Positions 23,913 to 32,712 of a DNA stretch of 58,774 nt are shown piece after piece. A program made the translations under genes and the position numbers. The DNA comes from Myxococcales bacterium (GTDB lineage Bacteria; Myxococcota; Myxococcia; Myxococcales; JAKAPL01): contig JAKAPL010000019.1 in the NCBI GenBank assembly GCA_021807105.1, positions 1 through 58,774 on the forward strand. Direction: 5' to 3'. Numbering within the stretch: position 1 is the first letter of the stretch; every line of letters begins with the position of its first letter. Below the pieces are notes generated by a model, which made no database searches, was not told where the DNA came from, and saw nothing but the letters and a program-made list of their open reading frames with translations.

Positions 23913-26039
23913 TCATGAATCCTTCATCCGCGGGCGCGAAAGGAGCGTCCCGGCGAGCAGCGCGAGCGCGGTCAGCGCGGAGATGACCACGCCGGCGAAG
24001 AAGCTCTTCGGGTGGAACTCGAAGACCACCCGGTGGCGGCCTGGCCCCAGCCGGACGCTCCGGAGCATGCCGTAGACCACGCGGATGGGCGCCGGATGTC
24101 CGTCCACCGATGCCATCCAACCGGGGTAATAGGCGTCAGCGAGGACGAGCCAGCGCTCGGCGGCCGAAGCGGTGATGATCGACAGCCGCTCGCCTTCATC
24201 GGCGGCCAGGCGGGCGAGATCCGGTCCGGAGTAGGGCTCGCCGGGCGCGGAGGCGGGCGGCATCTCCTTCTTCATCAGCACCTCCGTTCGTGCCGCGGCG
24301 AGCGTCTCGTGCTCGATGGCTTCCACGAGGTTGGCGGCCCGGCGCGCGCGGGGACGCAGCTCCACGCGGGGCGCGGCCGCGGGGAGCGTCGCCGCCCAGA
24401 GCGGGGCTAGGTCCGGCGCGGCGAGGGCCAAGGTGCCAGGCAACGGCTCGGACCGGTCGCGCAAATAGAGCTTCGTCCCGATCAGCCCGTCGCCCGTCGC
24501 CCCGAAGCGCTCCACGAGCACGCCGTTGCTCCTAGGCCATGGGCTGCCATAGTAGAGGACGGACGGCACCCCGTACTGGGCGGGAACGTTGTCGTAGAGG
24601 CAAAAGTTGCCGCCGTCGTAAAAACCGGCGCCGCCCGGCAGCGGCGTCCCGGTCAAGGCATTCAGGCGCCCACCCCCCAGATGGCCGCGGACCGCCGCGA
24701 GGAAGGGGCCGCAACGGGCGGTCTGGCTCGCCAGGTCGAGCGTCGAGGCGCAGAACGTCAGATCGGCCGTGCAAGCGGCGACGAGCGCCCAGTGGCGCCA
24801 GGGACCTTCGGGCGCGCGCTGGAGGATCGCCGCGACGACGAGCAGCCCGAGCGCGACCCAGGCGATGGAGACCGCGAGCGGCGCGCCGAGCCCACGCACG
24901 CCGGCTACGGCGGAGAAGAGCAGCGCTGCCCCGAAGAGGGTGAGCGCGACGACCAGCCGCGCGTGGCGCCCGGCCGAGAGCACCTCCCCACCCTTCGCCG
25001 TGAGGAGCGCCACGGCGAAGAGCACGGGATAGAGGAACTTCACCGGATAGCGGAAGGCCAGCGGTGCGAGGTGGATCCGTTCGAGCCCCCGTGAGGCATA
25101 CCCGCCCCAGGCAGCGAGGACAATCGCGGCGACCACCACCGCGGCGAGCTTCCGTTCGCGGGGACCACCAGAGCGTAGAGCCGCCCCGGAGAACACCGCC
25201 GCCGGCGCCCCGAGGTAGACGGCGCGCAGGAGCCCCTGGTACGGCCCGAAGAAGACCTGCCGGAACGTCTTCGCCGGGATCTGCACGTGGAGGAACGGCA
25301 GGAAGAAGCTCGCGAAGTCGCCGCGGCCGAGCGACCAGGCCGTCTCCAAGCCGTGGACCTCGTCGCCGCGGCTCGAGTAGCCGAGCAGCTCCGCGAAGGG
25401 CAGGACCGCGGCGGCGGCGAGCCCGAGACCGGCCGCGCTCCCCAGCGCGAAGCGGGCCACCGCGCTCCAGTCGCCCCGCATCGCCCGCGCGAAGGCAGGC
25501 AGAGCCGCCGTCGCCACGGCGATGGCCGTCACCTCCGGCGAGCCGCAGAGCAGCCCCACCCCGACGCAGGCGGCCAGGGTCGGGATGCCGCCCCGGGCGC
25601 GGCCGGCGACCCGCTCGGCGGCGAGGAACGTCCACGGCAGCCACGAGGCGGCCGCGAGCATGTTGGGGCGCAGGATCGAGGCATGGAGCATCGGCGCCGC
25701 CGCGACGAACGCGGCCGCCGCGACCGCCGTCTCGGCGGAGCAGCCGATCTTGCGGCCGGCGCGCCAGCTACCCGCGGCCGCCCAGAGCAGGTGGCCAAAC
25801 GAGAAAACATAGACCGCCGGCTCCAGCGGCAGGACGGTGAACAGCACCATCGCCGGGGGATAGAGCGCCTGGCTCTGCCCGGACGCGAGGAACGGGAGCC
25901 CTGTCCCCATGTCCGGGTCCCAGAGGGGGAGCCGGCCGTGCCGGAGCGCGGCTCCGAGGTACTTCCAGCAGGGACGGAAGATGAAGTCGAGATCGGCGCC
26001 GCCGAGGGCCGGCCCGCGCCAGAGCGACCGGACCACCAC
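23913..26039 (-). CDS. YfhO-like polytopic membrane protein
   Basis: A large inner-membrane protein with about 12 hydrophobic helices and a C-terminal periplasmic domain carrying the YfhO signature YYPGWMASVDG followed by LGPGRHRVVFEF and one last helix. The N-terminal part (PLWDPDMGTGLPFLASGQ) also matches this family of putative lipid-linked glycosyltransferases. The start is uncertain: GTG 26039 gives 708 residues but begins within what looks like a first hydrophobic segment that continues upstream in frame (RWAWWAVVLAPIAAVV), so a non-standard earlier start is possible. It is the third gene after the TlpA-like and MerP-like genes on the same strand. Confidence 0.8.
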   Translation of the reverse strand: MVVRSLWRGPALGGADLDFIFRPCWKYLGAALRHGRLPLWDPDMGTGLPFLASGQSQALYPPAMVLFTVLPLEPAVYVFSFGHLLWAAAGSWRAGRKIGCSAETAVAAAAFVAAAPMLHASILRPNMLAAASWLPWTFLAAERVAGRARGGIPTLAACVGVGLLCGSPEVTAIAVATAALPAFARAMRGDWSAVARFALGSAAGLGLAAAAVLPFAELLGYSSRGDEVHGLETAWSLGRGDFASFFLPFLHVQIPAKTFRQVFFGPYQGLLRAVYLGAPAAVFSGAALRSGGPRERKLAAVVVAAIVLAAWGGYASRGLERIHLAPLAFRYPVKFLYPVLFAVALLTAKGGEVLSAGRHARLVVALTLFGAALLFSAVAGVRGLGAPLAVSIAWVALGLLVVAAILQRAPEGPWRHWALVAACTADLTFCASTLDLASQTARCGPFLAAVRGHLGGGRLNALTGTPLPGGAGFYDGGNFCLYDNVPAQYGVPSVLYYGSPWPRSNGVLVERFGATGDGLIGTKLYLRDRSEPLPGTLALAAPDLAPLWAATLPAAAPRVELRPRARRAANLVEAIEHETLAAARTEVLMKKEMPPASAPGEPYSGPDLARLAADEGERLSIITASAAERWLVLADAYYPGWMASVDGHPAPIRVVYGMLRSVRLGPGRHRVVFEFHPKSFFAGVVISALTALALLAGTLLSRPRMKDS

Positions 26040-26088
26040 CGCGGCGATCGGCGCGAGGACGACGGCCCACCAAGCCCACCGGGGCGGC

Positions 26089-26358
26089 CTACTTGGCGAC
26101 GTGATAGCCGGCCTTGGCGATCGCCCGCTGGATCTGGGCCGGCTTGGCCAGCGCGTCGTCGTAGCCGACGACGACCGTGTGCTTGTCGAAGTCGGCCGTC
26201 GCGGTCTTCACGCCCTTGACCTGCTTGACCGCGTCCTCGGTCTCCTGGGCGCAGCCCGCGCAGTGCCACCCGCGGACCTTGACGGTGGTGCTGACCTCCT
26301 TGGCCAGGGCCGGCAGGGACAGCGACAGGACGGCAGCCAGCATGATTCGCTTCATCAT
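26089..26358 (-). CDS. Periplasmic heavy-metal-associated (MerP/HMA) protein
   Basis: An 89-residue HMA-domain protein with signal peptide (MMKRIMLAAVLSLSLPALAK). The metal site is GWHCAGC, giving a CxxC pair. The ferredoxin-like fold continues with VKGVKTATADFDKHTVVVGYD and a final helix. Start is ATG 26358, preceded by GGAGAACG. It probably carries a soft metal such as copper or mercury in the periplasm. The neighbouring TlpA-like thioredoxin upstream (19-base gap) would keep its cysteines reduced, a familiar pairing. Confidence 0.85.
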   Translation of the reverse strand: MMKRIMLAAVLSLSLPALAKEVSTTVKVRGWHCAGCAQETEDAVKQVKGVKTATADFDKHTVVVGYDDALAKPAQIQRAIAKAGYHVAK

Positions 26359-26377
26359 CGGCGTTCTCCTCACTCGT

Positions 26378-26854
26378 TTACCCCCCCGACAGCCGCCGCA
26401 CGTCTTCGAGCACCCGCTCGACCGGCGTCGCTCCGAGGTAGGCGCGGACAGTCTTACCAGATCGATCCAGCACGAAGGTAGCGGGGAGACCGGCGTCCCA
26501 GCCGGGGTCGAGCCTGGCCACGACCGGATCGGGGTCGGGGGCGTCGAGCACCGCGTTCGGGAAGGCGAGCCCGTGTTCGCGCGCGTACTCACCCACCCGG
26601 CCGGCGTCGCCGGCCCGATCCAGCGAGGCGCCGACGAGGGGGACTCCGATTCGGGCGAGTTGGCGGGCCAGCTCGCGAATTCGAGGCGTCTCGCGCCGGC
26701 AGGCGGCGCACCAGGTAGCCCAGAAGTGGAGGACCACGAGGCCTCCCGGTCCGCGTCGGGCGAGGGCGGCGACCTCGTCGACCGTGCGGACGACGGGAAC
26801 GGCCGGAAACCCAGCCGGCGCGGCGAGGAGCCACGCGCAGAGAAGGAGCGTCAT
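26378..26854 (-). CDS. TlpA/ResA-type thiol-disulfide oxidoreductase
   Basis: A 158-residue periplasmic thioredoxin-fold protein with a short N-terminal signal or anchor (MTLLLCAWLLAAPAG). The active site is HFWATWCAACRRE (C49, C52), and the cis-Pro loop is GLPATFVLD. The expected role is reduction of periplasmic Cys pairs, for example in cytochrome or metal-protein maturation. It heads the three-gene unit with the MerP-like and YfhO-like genes. Confidence 0.9.
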   Translation of the reverse strand: MTLLLCAWLLAAPAGFPAVPVVRTVDEVAALARRGPGGLVVLHFWATWCAACRRETPRIRELARQLARIGVPLVGASLDRAGDAGRVGEYAREHGLAFPNAVLDAPDPDPVVARLDPGWDAGLPATFVLDRSGKTVRAYLGATPVERVLEDVRRLSGG

Positions 26855-26872
26855 GCCCCCTGACTAACACGA

Positions 26873-26899
26873 GAGGCCCCCGGGTCGCCCGGGAGCCTC
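26873..26899 (-). terminator. Probable terminator hairpin
   Basis: GAGGCCCCCGGG and CCCGGGAGCCTC pair around a 3-base loop (one mismatch). It lies 24 bases beyond the stop of the minus-strand gene at 26924. The following T content is weak (TCTCGTGTTAG), so efficiency is uncertain. Confidence 0.6.
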
Positions 26900-26923
26900 C
26901 CGCCGGCCGCGATCACCCGGCCG

Positions 26924-27424
26924 TCAGCCAGGCGTCTGGAAGCCCGCCGGTTCGCCAAAGGCGCCCGCCGTGTCCTTGAAGCTCTGTCGTGCGTGCTGCA
27001 GATCCTTCCAGAGGCGAGTCGTCCAGTCCCTGACCTGACGCGGATTGTCCATGGCGTTCGCGGTGGACCGCATCTGCCCGAGCAGCGTCCTCGCGTCGTC
27101 CAGGTAGCTCCGGGTGTCGTTCAGGGGCCGGTTGGCCTTGTCGTACCGCCCGATGGCCAGCGGCGGCAGCTCGTTGAGGTGCCCCATGGCCTGGTCGATG
27201 CCGTCGCTCATGTTCTTCACCATCATCTGCGCGTGGCTCGTCGCGTAGGTCGTCGGGCGCGCGGCCAGCGTGTAGAGCGCCTTGGCGTTGTTCTCCGCGC
27301 CCATGATCCCCACCCGCACCATCGCGAGGTGCTTCTCGGCGGTATCCAGCGGCTTCACCGCCCATGCCTGCGCGGCCACCAGCAACGCCGCGGTTCCCGC
27401 GACCCATCCGGACCTCGTCGCCAT
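26924..27424 (-). CDS. Hypothetical exported helical protein
   Basis: It is 166 residues from ATG 27424, with GGAGGGGAGC just upstream. The signal peptide is MATRSGWVAGTAALLVAAQAWA with cleavage before VKPLD. The mature part is all-helical with no Cys, repeatedly spaced Ala/Leu/Asp (KHLAMVRVGIMGAENNAKAL; SDGIDQAMGHLNEL; YLDDARTLLGQM), resembling four-helix periplasmic proteins. I do not recognise the family. A PilZ gene lies 115 bases upstream on the same strand. Confidence 0.65.
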   Translation of the reverse strand: MATRSGWVAGTAALLVAAQAWAVKPLDTAEKHLAMVRVGIMGAENNAKALYTLAARPTTYATSHAQMMVKNMSDGIDQAMGHLNELPPLAIGRYDKANRPLNDTRSYLDDARTLLGQMRSTANAMDNPRQVRDWTTRLWKDLQHARQSFKDTAGAFGEPAGFQTPG

Positions 27425-27539
27425 TGCTCCCCTCCTCGGCGTGGCCGTTCGCCGCCCGGACCACCCGGAACGGAACCGCCACGTGCCCCTTGAACGTGGG
27501 CCCGGCGGCCGCCGGGCGCAAGGTGCCCGCGCGCGGCGA

Positions 27540-27914
27540 TCAGTTGGGCAGCGGGCCGGCGTCCGAGGCTCCGGCGACCCGAGTCTCGGCGACGATCGCC
27601 TCGGCCACGAGCCGGACCAGCGGATCGTAGGACACACGGACCTGGCAGCCCCGGATCTCCACGACCCGCGCGGGGATGACGATGGGGCCCTCACCCGCCG
27701 CCGGCAGGAACAGCCGCAGGAACACCCGCCGGGGAAGCGCGGCGCCCTTGACGAGACGAAAGAACGCGCCGCCCACCGAGATGTCCTCCAGCCTCCCGGC
27801 CACCCAGCGGTCTCCTTCGCGGACCCAGATCGGCCGATCGAGGGTCCAGCGGACGAAACGACGCCGTTCGATCGGTGGAGACCCCTCTGCCTGGAACGGC
27901 CGTTCGCTCACCAT
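27540..27914 (-). CDS. PilZ-domain protein (c-di-GMP receptor candidate)
   Basis: It is 124 residues, ATG 27914. The PilZ signature is present: an RRRFVRW-type arginine motif near residue 18 and DISVGGAFF near 44-52 (D/NxSxxG). A beta-barrel core follows, ending VVEIRGCQVRVSYDP. A stand-alone PilZ domain of this size usually transmits c-di-GMP levels to motility or envelope targets. There is no linked cyclase. The divergent region to coaE (27915-28182) contains a direct repeat of CTGATTCACGC at 27970-27991. Confidence 0.82.
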   Translation of the reverse strand: MVSERPFQAEGSPPIERRRFVRWTLDRPIWVREGDRWVAGRLEDISVGGAFFRLVKGAALPRRVFLRLFLPAAGEGPIVIPARVVEIRGCQVRVSYDPLVRLVAEAIVAETRVAGASDAGPLPN

Positions 27915-28182
27915 CAATGGCTCTCGCTCACTTCGAGAGTACGGGAAAGGCCAGGCGATTTCAACCCACCTGATTCACGCCTGATTCACGCGGTCGCGGG
28001 ACAGCAAGGGGATGGCAGCGGAAGCGGAGGTCGGCACGATGGCGCGCGCCAACCTGCGCGCCTTGCCAGACCCTCCTGATGGACGCTGGCGCCCAAAGGC
28101 GCGGTCGCGAAAAAATTAGGGGGGAGCTCCACGCGGCTCCGGATTGACCACCGCGACCGCCTGGAATACATCCCCGGACGCC

Positions 28183-28776
28183 ATGAGGCTGTTCGGGCTC
28201 ACCGGGGGAATCGCCTCCGGAAAATCGACTGTCGCGCGGATCTTCCGCGAGTTGGGCGCCGACGTGATCGACGCCGATGCGATCGCGCGGGAGGTCGTCG
28301 CGCCGGGGAGCCCCCTCCTCGCCCGCGTCGCGGCCCGCTGGCCCGACTGCCTCGACGAGGACGGCCGGCTCGACCGCAGCAAGCTCGGCGCGCGGGTCTT
28401 CTCCGACGAGGGCGAGCGGCGGGAGTTGGAGGCCCTTCTCCACCCGGCCATCCAGGAGGAGGTCCACGCCCGCACGCTCGCGCTCGAGGCCGCGGGCCGG
28501 CCCTTCGCTCTCTACGAGGCCGCCCTGATCCTCGAGAAGGATCTCGACGCGGGCCTCGACGGGGTCGTCCTAGTCGCAGCCTCGGAGGCGACGCAGCTCA
28601 CGCGGCTGATGGAGCGCGACCGGCTCTCCGAGGCGGAGGCGAGGGCGAGGATCACGGCGCAGCTCCCGCTCGCGCAGAAGCGGCCGCGGGCGCGTTGGAT
28701 CATCGACACGGACGGGCCCTTCGAGGCGACGCGCCGGCAGGTTGAGGCGGTCTTCCGAAGACTTCAGGAGGCGTAA
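28183..28776 (+). CDS. coaE: Dephospho-CoA kinase
   Basis: CoaE performs the last step of coenzyme A synthesis in the cytoplasm. The P-loop GLTGGIASGKSTVA is at residues 4-17. IDADAIAREVV follows, the family's DAD motif that contacts dephospho-CoA, and the lid region has RLMERDRLSEAEARARI. It is 197 residues from ATG 28183; an in-frame extension to 28144 is rejected as lacking conserved sequence. Its stop is directly followed by the start of the SDR gene. Confidence 0.95.
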   Translation: MRLFGLTGGIASGKSTVARIFRELGADVIDADAIAREVVAPGSPLLARVAARWPDCLDEDGRLDRSKLGARVFSDEGERRELEALLHPAIQEEVHARTLALEAAGRPFALYEAALILEKDLDAGLDGVVLVAASEATQLTRLMERDRLSEAEARARITAQLPLAQKRPRARWIIDTDGPFEATRRQVEAVFRRLQEA

Positions 28777-29931
28777 ATGGCGGTCAGGGAGCGCGAGGCG
28801 GTCCTCGTCACCGGGTACCCCGGCTACATCGGGAAGCGGCTCGCGGCCCGCATCGCGGCCGGAGAGCGGAACACGGACATCTACCTGCTCGTCCAGCCCA
28901 AGTTCCTGCGCGACGCCCGCCGGTATGCCTCCGCGCTCCCCCAGGGGCGCGGCAACCATGTCCACCTGCTCGCGGGGGACATCCTCGACCTCCACCTCGG
29001 ACTCTCCGGGGCGGAGTACCGCGACCTGGTCGGCCGGCTCACGCAGATCTTCCACCTCGCCGCCATCTCGTACCTGGGAGTCGACTCGGCCACGATGGCC
29101 CGCGTGAACGTCGAGGGCACGCGCAACATGCTCGAGGTCGCCCGCGACGCCCGCGTCCTGAAGCGGATGAACCACTTCTCGACCTGCTTCGTCGCCGGCG
29201 ACCGCGTGGGGGTGATCTCCGAGGACGAGCTGGACGTGGGCCAGCGCTTCCATAACCCCTACGAGCAGACGAAGTTCGAGGCGGAGAAGATCGTGCGGGG
29301 GGCCATGGCGGGCATGCCCGTCACGATCTACCGGCCGGCGGTGGTGATCGGGGACTCCCAGACCGGAGAGATCGACCGGTTCGAGGGGCCGTACTACCTC
29401 GCCATCAAGCTCGCGGTCTCGCCGTTGCACGTGCCGCTGCCGCTCCCCCCGAACGCGGACTTCCCGCTCAACGTCGTGCCGGTCGACTTCGTGGTCGAGG
29501 CCACCTACGTCCTAGCGCACGACGCGCGGGCGATGGGGCGGACGTTCCACCTCGTCGATCCCAGCCCCATGAGCAGCCGGAGGCTCTACGAGATCCTGGC
29601 CGAACGGACGCAGCGCAAGGTCCGGCGAATCAACGTTCCCGCCAAGACCACCGGCGCCCTCATGCGCCTGCCCGGCCTCGAACGGCTGCTGCGCGGACCG
29701 CGGACCACCCTGGAGTATGGCAACCAGATGGTCTTCTACCGCTGCGCGAACGCGCTGGAGCTGCTCGACGGCACCGGCGTTCGCTGCCCGCCCCCCTCGG
29801 ACTACCTCGACACCCTCATCCGGTTCGTGCGCGAGAGCGCGAACCGCCGTCGCGACGAGAAGCTCGAAGACCCGCTCGATCAGGCCGCGGCGAAGGACGA
29901 CAAGCGTTCCTCGGGGAAAGAGGAGCTTTGA
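28777..29931 (+). CDS. NAD(P)-dependent SDR, fatty acyl-CoA reductase-like
   Basis: An extended short-chain dehydrogenase related to the Male-sterility/thioester-reductase group. The Rossmann motif VTGYPGYIGKRL has T12-G13-xx-G16-xx-G19. The catalytic pair is Y162xxxK166 (NPYEQTKFEAE), with YRPAVVIGDS after it. A C-terminal helical region follows, with a charged tail (KAAKDDKRSSGKEEL-like). It is 384 residues long and starts immediately after the coaE stop, so translation is probably coupled. A likely role is reduction or modification of a long-chain acyl thioester or sugar nucleotide, not decided by sequence. After its stop comes array B. Confidence 0.8.
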   Translation: MAVREREAVLVTGYPGYIGKRLAARIAAGERNTDIYLLVQPKFLRDARRYASALPQGRGNHVHLLAGDILDLHLGLSGAEYRDLVGRLTQIFHLAAISYLGVDSATMARVNVEGTRNMLEVARDARVLKRMNHFSTCFVAGDRVGVISEDELDVGQRFHNPYEQTKFEAEKIVRGAMAGMPVTIYRPAVVIGDSQTGEIDRFEGPYYLAIKLAVSPLHVPLPLPPNADFPLNVVPVDFVVEATYVLAHDARAMGRTFHLVDPSPMSSRRLYEILAERTQRKVRRINVPAKTTGALMRLPGLERLLRGPRTTLEYGNQMVFYRCANALELLDGTGVRCPPPSDYLDTLIRFVRESANRRRDEKLEDPLDQAAAKDDKRSSGKEEL

Positions 29932-29989
29932 GACACTGAATGAAGGCGAGGAGCCACCCCATTTTTCTTGAGCCATCTACGCGATTCCT

Positions 29990-30570
29990 GGACCCGTTCC
30001 GGCTCCCCTTCCGCCCCTCCGATCGCAGCCTCCGGCGATCCGATCGCTGCTTCCGGCTCTCCGTCCGCAGCCTCCAAGGCTCCGATCGATGCCTCCAAGC
30101 CTTCCATCGATGCCTCGAAGCCTTCCATCGATGCCTCCAAGGTCCCGGGTAGCTCCTTCCGGCGACCCGATCGCTCCTTCCGGCTGCCCGATCGCTGCTC
30201 CCGGCGACCCGATCGCTGCCTCCGGCGAACCGGCCGCTGCTCCCGGCTCTTCGGCGGGCTCGACGGAAGGCTTCGAGGCATCGACAGGAGCCTTCGAGGC
30301 ATCGATGGAAGGCTTCGAGGCATCTTCCGGAGTGTCCGGGAGCACGATCGATCGACCCGGAAGCTGCGATCGGAGCCTTGGAAGCTGCGATCGGAGCCTT
30401 GGAAGCTGCGGACGGAGCCTTGGAAGCTGCGGACGGAGCCTTGGAGGCTGCGGACGGAGCCCTGGGAGCTGCGATCGATGGCTTGGAGGCTGAGATCGAT
30501 GGCTTGGAGGCTGAGATGGAAGCCTCGGAGGCTGCGGACGGGGCCACGGAAGCTTTCGATCGGAGATCCG
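29990..30570. repeat. Degenerate 21-bp-period tandem array B with internal polarity inversion
   Basis: About 27 units. The left arm has GCAGCC/GCTGCT/GATGCC-type unit starts at 30025, 30046, 30067, 30088, 30109 and 30130, then after a 22-bp step 30152, 30173, 30194, 30215 and 30236, each followed by CTCCAAG or CTCCGGC. Past about 30257 the units are read as the reverse complement: TTCGAGGCATC at 30272, 30293 and 30314, then GGAAGCTGCG-type starts at 30359, 30380, 30401, 30422, 30443, 30464, 30485, 30506, 30527 and 30548 with no slip. Left-arm and right-arm blocks are near-perfect reverse complements (for example CCGTCCGCAGCCTCCAAGG), so a long imperfect hairpin is possible. Long frames are open on both strands, but none has a ribosome binding site. 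I see no other gene between the SDR gene and the MaoC gene. Confidence 0.85.
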
Positions 30571-30706
30571 GTTCCCGGCCTCGGCGGCCCTTTGGGGGGC
30601 AACGACACGCGGGGTGGGGAGCGAAACTTGGGTCAGCTCCACTGAAGGCGGGTTGACAGCCGCCCGAACGGCGGGTAGTCAGGCCCGAATCCTCAAGGAG
30701 GAGCCG

Positions 30707-31063
30707 ATGGCCGAACACGTCGTTCAGCGGGAGTGCGATCGCTTCCGCCCCATCTACTACGCCGCCGCTTCCGGCGACTTCAACCCGATCCATATCGACA
30801 AGGAGATGGCCCAGATGTCGGGCCTCCCCGGCAACATCCTCCACGGGATGTGCACGATGGCCTGGGCGGTCGAGGCGGCCGTCGACGCGCTCGGCGGCGA
30901 TCCGGGCTCCCTCGCCCGCGTCAAGGTCCGCTTCAGCAAGCCGGTCAAGATCGACGATCAGGTGACCTTCACGGTGAAGGTCGATGGCAAGAAGGTGGAG
31001 ATCGCGGCCGTCAACCAGGACGGCGAGGAAGTCCTCAAGAACGCGGCCGGAGAAGGCCGCTGA
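30707..31063 (+). CDS. MaoC-like (R)-specific dehydratase/hydratase, subunit 1
   Basis: It is 118 residues with a hot-dog fold and the hydratase-2 motif SGDFNPIHIDKEMAQ (catalytic Asp and His) followed by HGMCTMAW. GGAGGAG precedes ATG 30707. The next gene, 11 bases on, encodes the second hot-dog protein, so the pair probably forms a heterodimer like the HadAB/HadBC-type 3-hydroxyacyl dehydratases. It would act on (3R)-hydroxyacyl thioesters in fatty-acid synthesis or could supply PHA precursors. Confidence 0.85.
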   Translation: MAEHVVQRECDRFRPIYYAAASGDFNPIHIDKEMAQMSGLPGNILHGMCTMAWAVEAAVDALGGDPGSLARVKVRFSKPVKIDDQVTFTVKVDGKKVEIAAVNQDGEEVLKNAAGEGR

Positions 31064-31074
31064 AGGAGAGATCG

Positions 31075-31554
31075 ATGCCCCTCGATCCCAAGTTCGTGGG
31101 CAGGTCGTACGGCCCCTTCACGTACACCGTCGGGCTGGAGAAGATCCGCGAGTTCGCCGTCGCCATCTCGCCGCTCCCCCTCCCCTACGATCTCGCCCGG
31201 CAGAGCCCCGAGGGGCTGCGGCCGATCTACCACGACGAGGCGGCCGGCAAGGCGAGCCGTCATGGAAGCGTGATCGCCCCACCGACCTTCTGCGTCAACT
31301 TCGCGATGGCGCCGTTCCTGCGCGCGGTCCTGGATCCCGAGGTCAAGGTCGACGTGGCGATGCTCCTCCACGGGGAACAGGAATTCGACTTCCACGAGCC
31401 CGTCCGGCCGGGCGACGTGATCACGACGACCGGGAAGATCGACCAGATCTACGAGAAGGCGCAGAAGGACTTCCTGGTCGTCTCGACCGATTCGAAGAAC
31501 CAGCACGGGCGGCCAGTCGTCCACGCCGTCTGGACCGCGGTCATTCGTCGCTGA
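31075..31554 (+). CDS. MaoC N-terminal-type dehydratase, subunit 2
   Basis: It is 159 residues. The start MPLDPKFVGRSYGPFTYTVGLEKIREFA matches (in blocks) the FAS1-DH/HadA-type hot-dog domain, which lacks the catalytic Asp-His pair and serves as a structural partner. IAPPTFCVNF and HGEQEFDFHEPVRPGD are typical. GAAGGAGAG precedes ATG 31075. Partner of the preceding catalytic subunit. YihY follows directly. Confidence 0.85.
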   Translation: MPLDPKFVGRSYGPFTYTVGLEKIREFAVAISPLPLPYDLARQSPEGLRPIYHDEAAGKASRHGSVIAPPTFCVNFAMAPFLRAVLDPEVKVDVAMLLHGEQEFDFHEPVRPGDVITTTGKIDQIYEKAQKDFLVVSTDSKNQHGRPVVHAVWTAVIRR

Positions 31555-31556
31555 TC

Positions 31557-32378
31557 GTGGCCCGGGCGGGCTGGCCAGCCGTCGCCTGGCGCGTCACCGT
31601 CCGCCTGATGCGCGGCAACGCCTTTGGCCTCGCCGCCCAACTCGCCTACAACTTCCTCTTCGCCCTCTTCCCGTTCCTCATCTGCCTCGTCGCGCTAGCG
31701 CCCTTCCTGCCGGTCCGCGGCGTCGAGGCCCGGCTCCTCGACGCCGCCGAGCCGTTCCTCCCCGGGAGCAGCTACCGGCTCCTCGCCCGCGAGCTGCACG
31801 CGATCGTCACCCACCGCCACACGGGCCTGCTCTCCGCCGGCCTCGCGGTCGCTCTCTGGTCGGCGTCGAGCGGCGTCACCGCGCTCATCTACGGCCTCAA
31901 CGAGGCGCACGGCGTCAGCGAGACCCGCCCCTTCTGGAAGGTCCGTGGGCTTGCCCTGCTGCTCACCATCGCCGGCGGCGCCGCGTTCCTCGTGGCGGGG
32001 GCGATCATCGTCCTCGGCGGACGCGCCGGCCGGCTGCTCTCCCAGGCCATCGGCGCGCCCTCCCTCTACTCGGATGCCTGGAGCGTGCTCCGCTGGCCGC
32101 TCACCACACTCCTGCTCGTCTTCGTGCTCGACGTCCTCTATCGCCTCTGCCCGAACGTCCGCCGCCGCTTCCGCTTCCTCTCCCCGGGCTCCGTCGCCGG
32201 CGCGCTCCTCTGGGTGGGCAGCACGGTCGGCTTCCGCCTCTACGTGGCCCACTTCGGCCACTACAACGCGATGTACGGATCACTCGGCGCCGTCGTCGTC
32301 CTGCTGACCTGGCTCTACGTGACCGGGTTCGTCCTCCTCCTGGGCGGAGAGATCGACGCCGCCCTGGAGGGGCGATAG
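31557..32378 (+). CDS. YihY/BrkB-family inner-membrane protein
   Basis: It is 273 residues with six hydrophobic segments. The N terminus GNAFGLAAQLAYNFLFALFPF (partial) matches the YihY start, which commonly has A-x-S/A-YY/F-x-ALFP. The later motif YRLCPNVRRRFRFLSPGSVAGALLW is characteristic (shown in part), as is the ending TWLYVTGFVLLLGGEIDA. Start is GTG 31557, three bases past the MaoC stop. The family was once called RNase BN but is a membrane protein of unsettled function. Confidence 0.88.
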   Translation: MARAGWPAVAWRVTVRLMRGNAFGLAAQLAYNFLFALFPFLICLVALAPFLPVRGVEARLLDAAEPFLPGSSYRLLARELHAIVTHRHTGLLSAGLAVALWSASSGVTALIYGLNEAHGVSETRPFWKVRGLALLLTIAGGAAFLVAGAIIVLGGRAGRLLSQAIGAPSLYSDAWSVLRWPLTTLLLVFVLDVLYRLCPNVRRRFRFLSPGSVAGALLWVGSTVGFRLYVAHFGHYNAMYGSLGAVVVLLTWLYVTGFVLLLGGEIDAALEGR

Positions 32379-32382
32379 CGGC

Positions 32383-32712
32383 CTACGCCGCGAGGTCGTG
32401 TCCCTCGACGTACCGGCGTATCATCAACCGATGGGGCTCGGCGAGGAGCGTGAACCGGACCGCCGTCCCCTCGTTCGCTCGGCGCCGCCCCTCCCGGACG
32501 ATCTCCCCGCGGGCCTCGACGACCTCCCTCTCGCCGGGCAGGAGGATCTCGATGCCCACCTCGGTCTCGCCGTGGCGCGGTTCGATGAGCTTGGTGAGCC
32601 AGATCCCTTCTTCGCTGATGTCCGTGGACTGGCACATGAACGGCATGTCGCCGACGATCTTGTTCAGCAGGACGTTGAGCGGGGCTCGGGGGTGGCGGCG
32701 ATAGATGGGCAT
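32383..32712 (-). CDS. PilZ-domain protein
   Basis: It is 109 residues from ATG 32712 with a strong GGAGGTTAC site. The PilZ motifs are RRHPRAPL at the N terminus and TDISEEGIWL near 30-39. VVEARGEIVREG and AVRFTLL complete the barrel. It is probably a c-di-GMP-binding adaptor. The 3' end of the upstream SpvB/YD gene reads 49 bases into this gene on the same strand, so its expression may be coupled to that gene. Confidence 0.82.
   Translation of the reverse strand: MPIYRRHPRAPLNVLLNKIVGDMPFMCQSTDISEEGIWLTKLIEPRHGETEVGIEILLPGEREVVEARGEIVREGRRRANEGTAVRFTLLAEPHRLMIRRYVEGHDLAA

Noticed and set aside
29968-30645. A 225-residue repeat protein spanning array B
   Set aside because: The frame is open on both strands, has no ribosome binding site, and changes unit type when the polarity flips; it is more likely non-coding.
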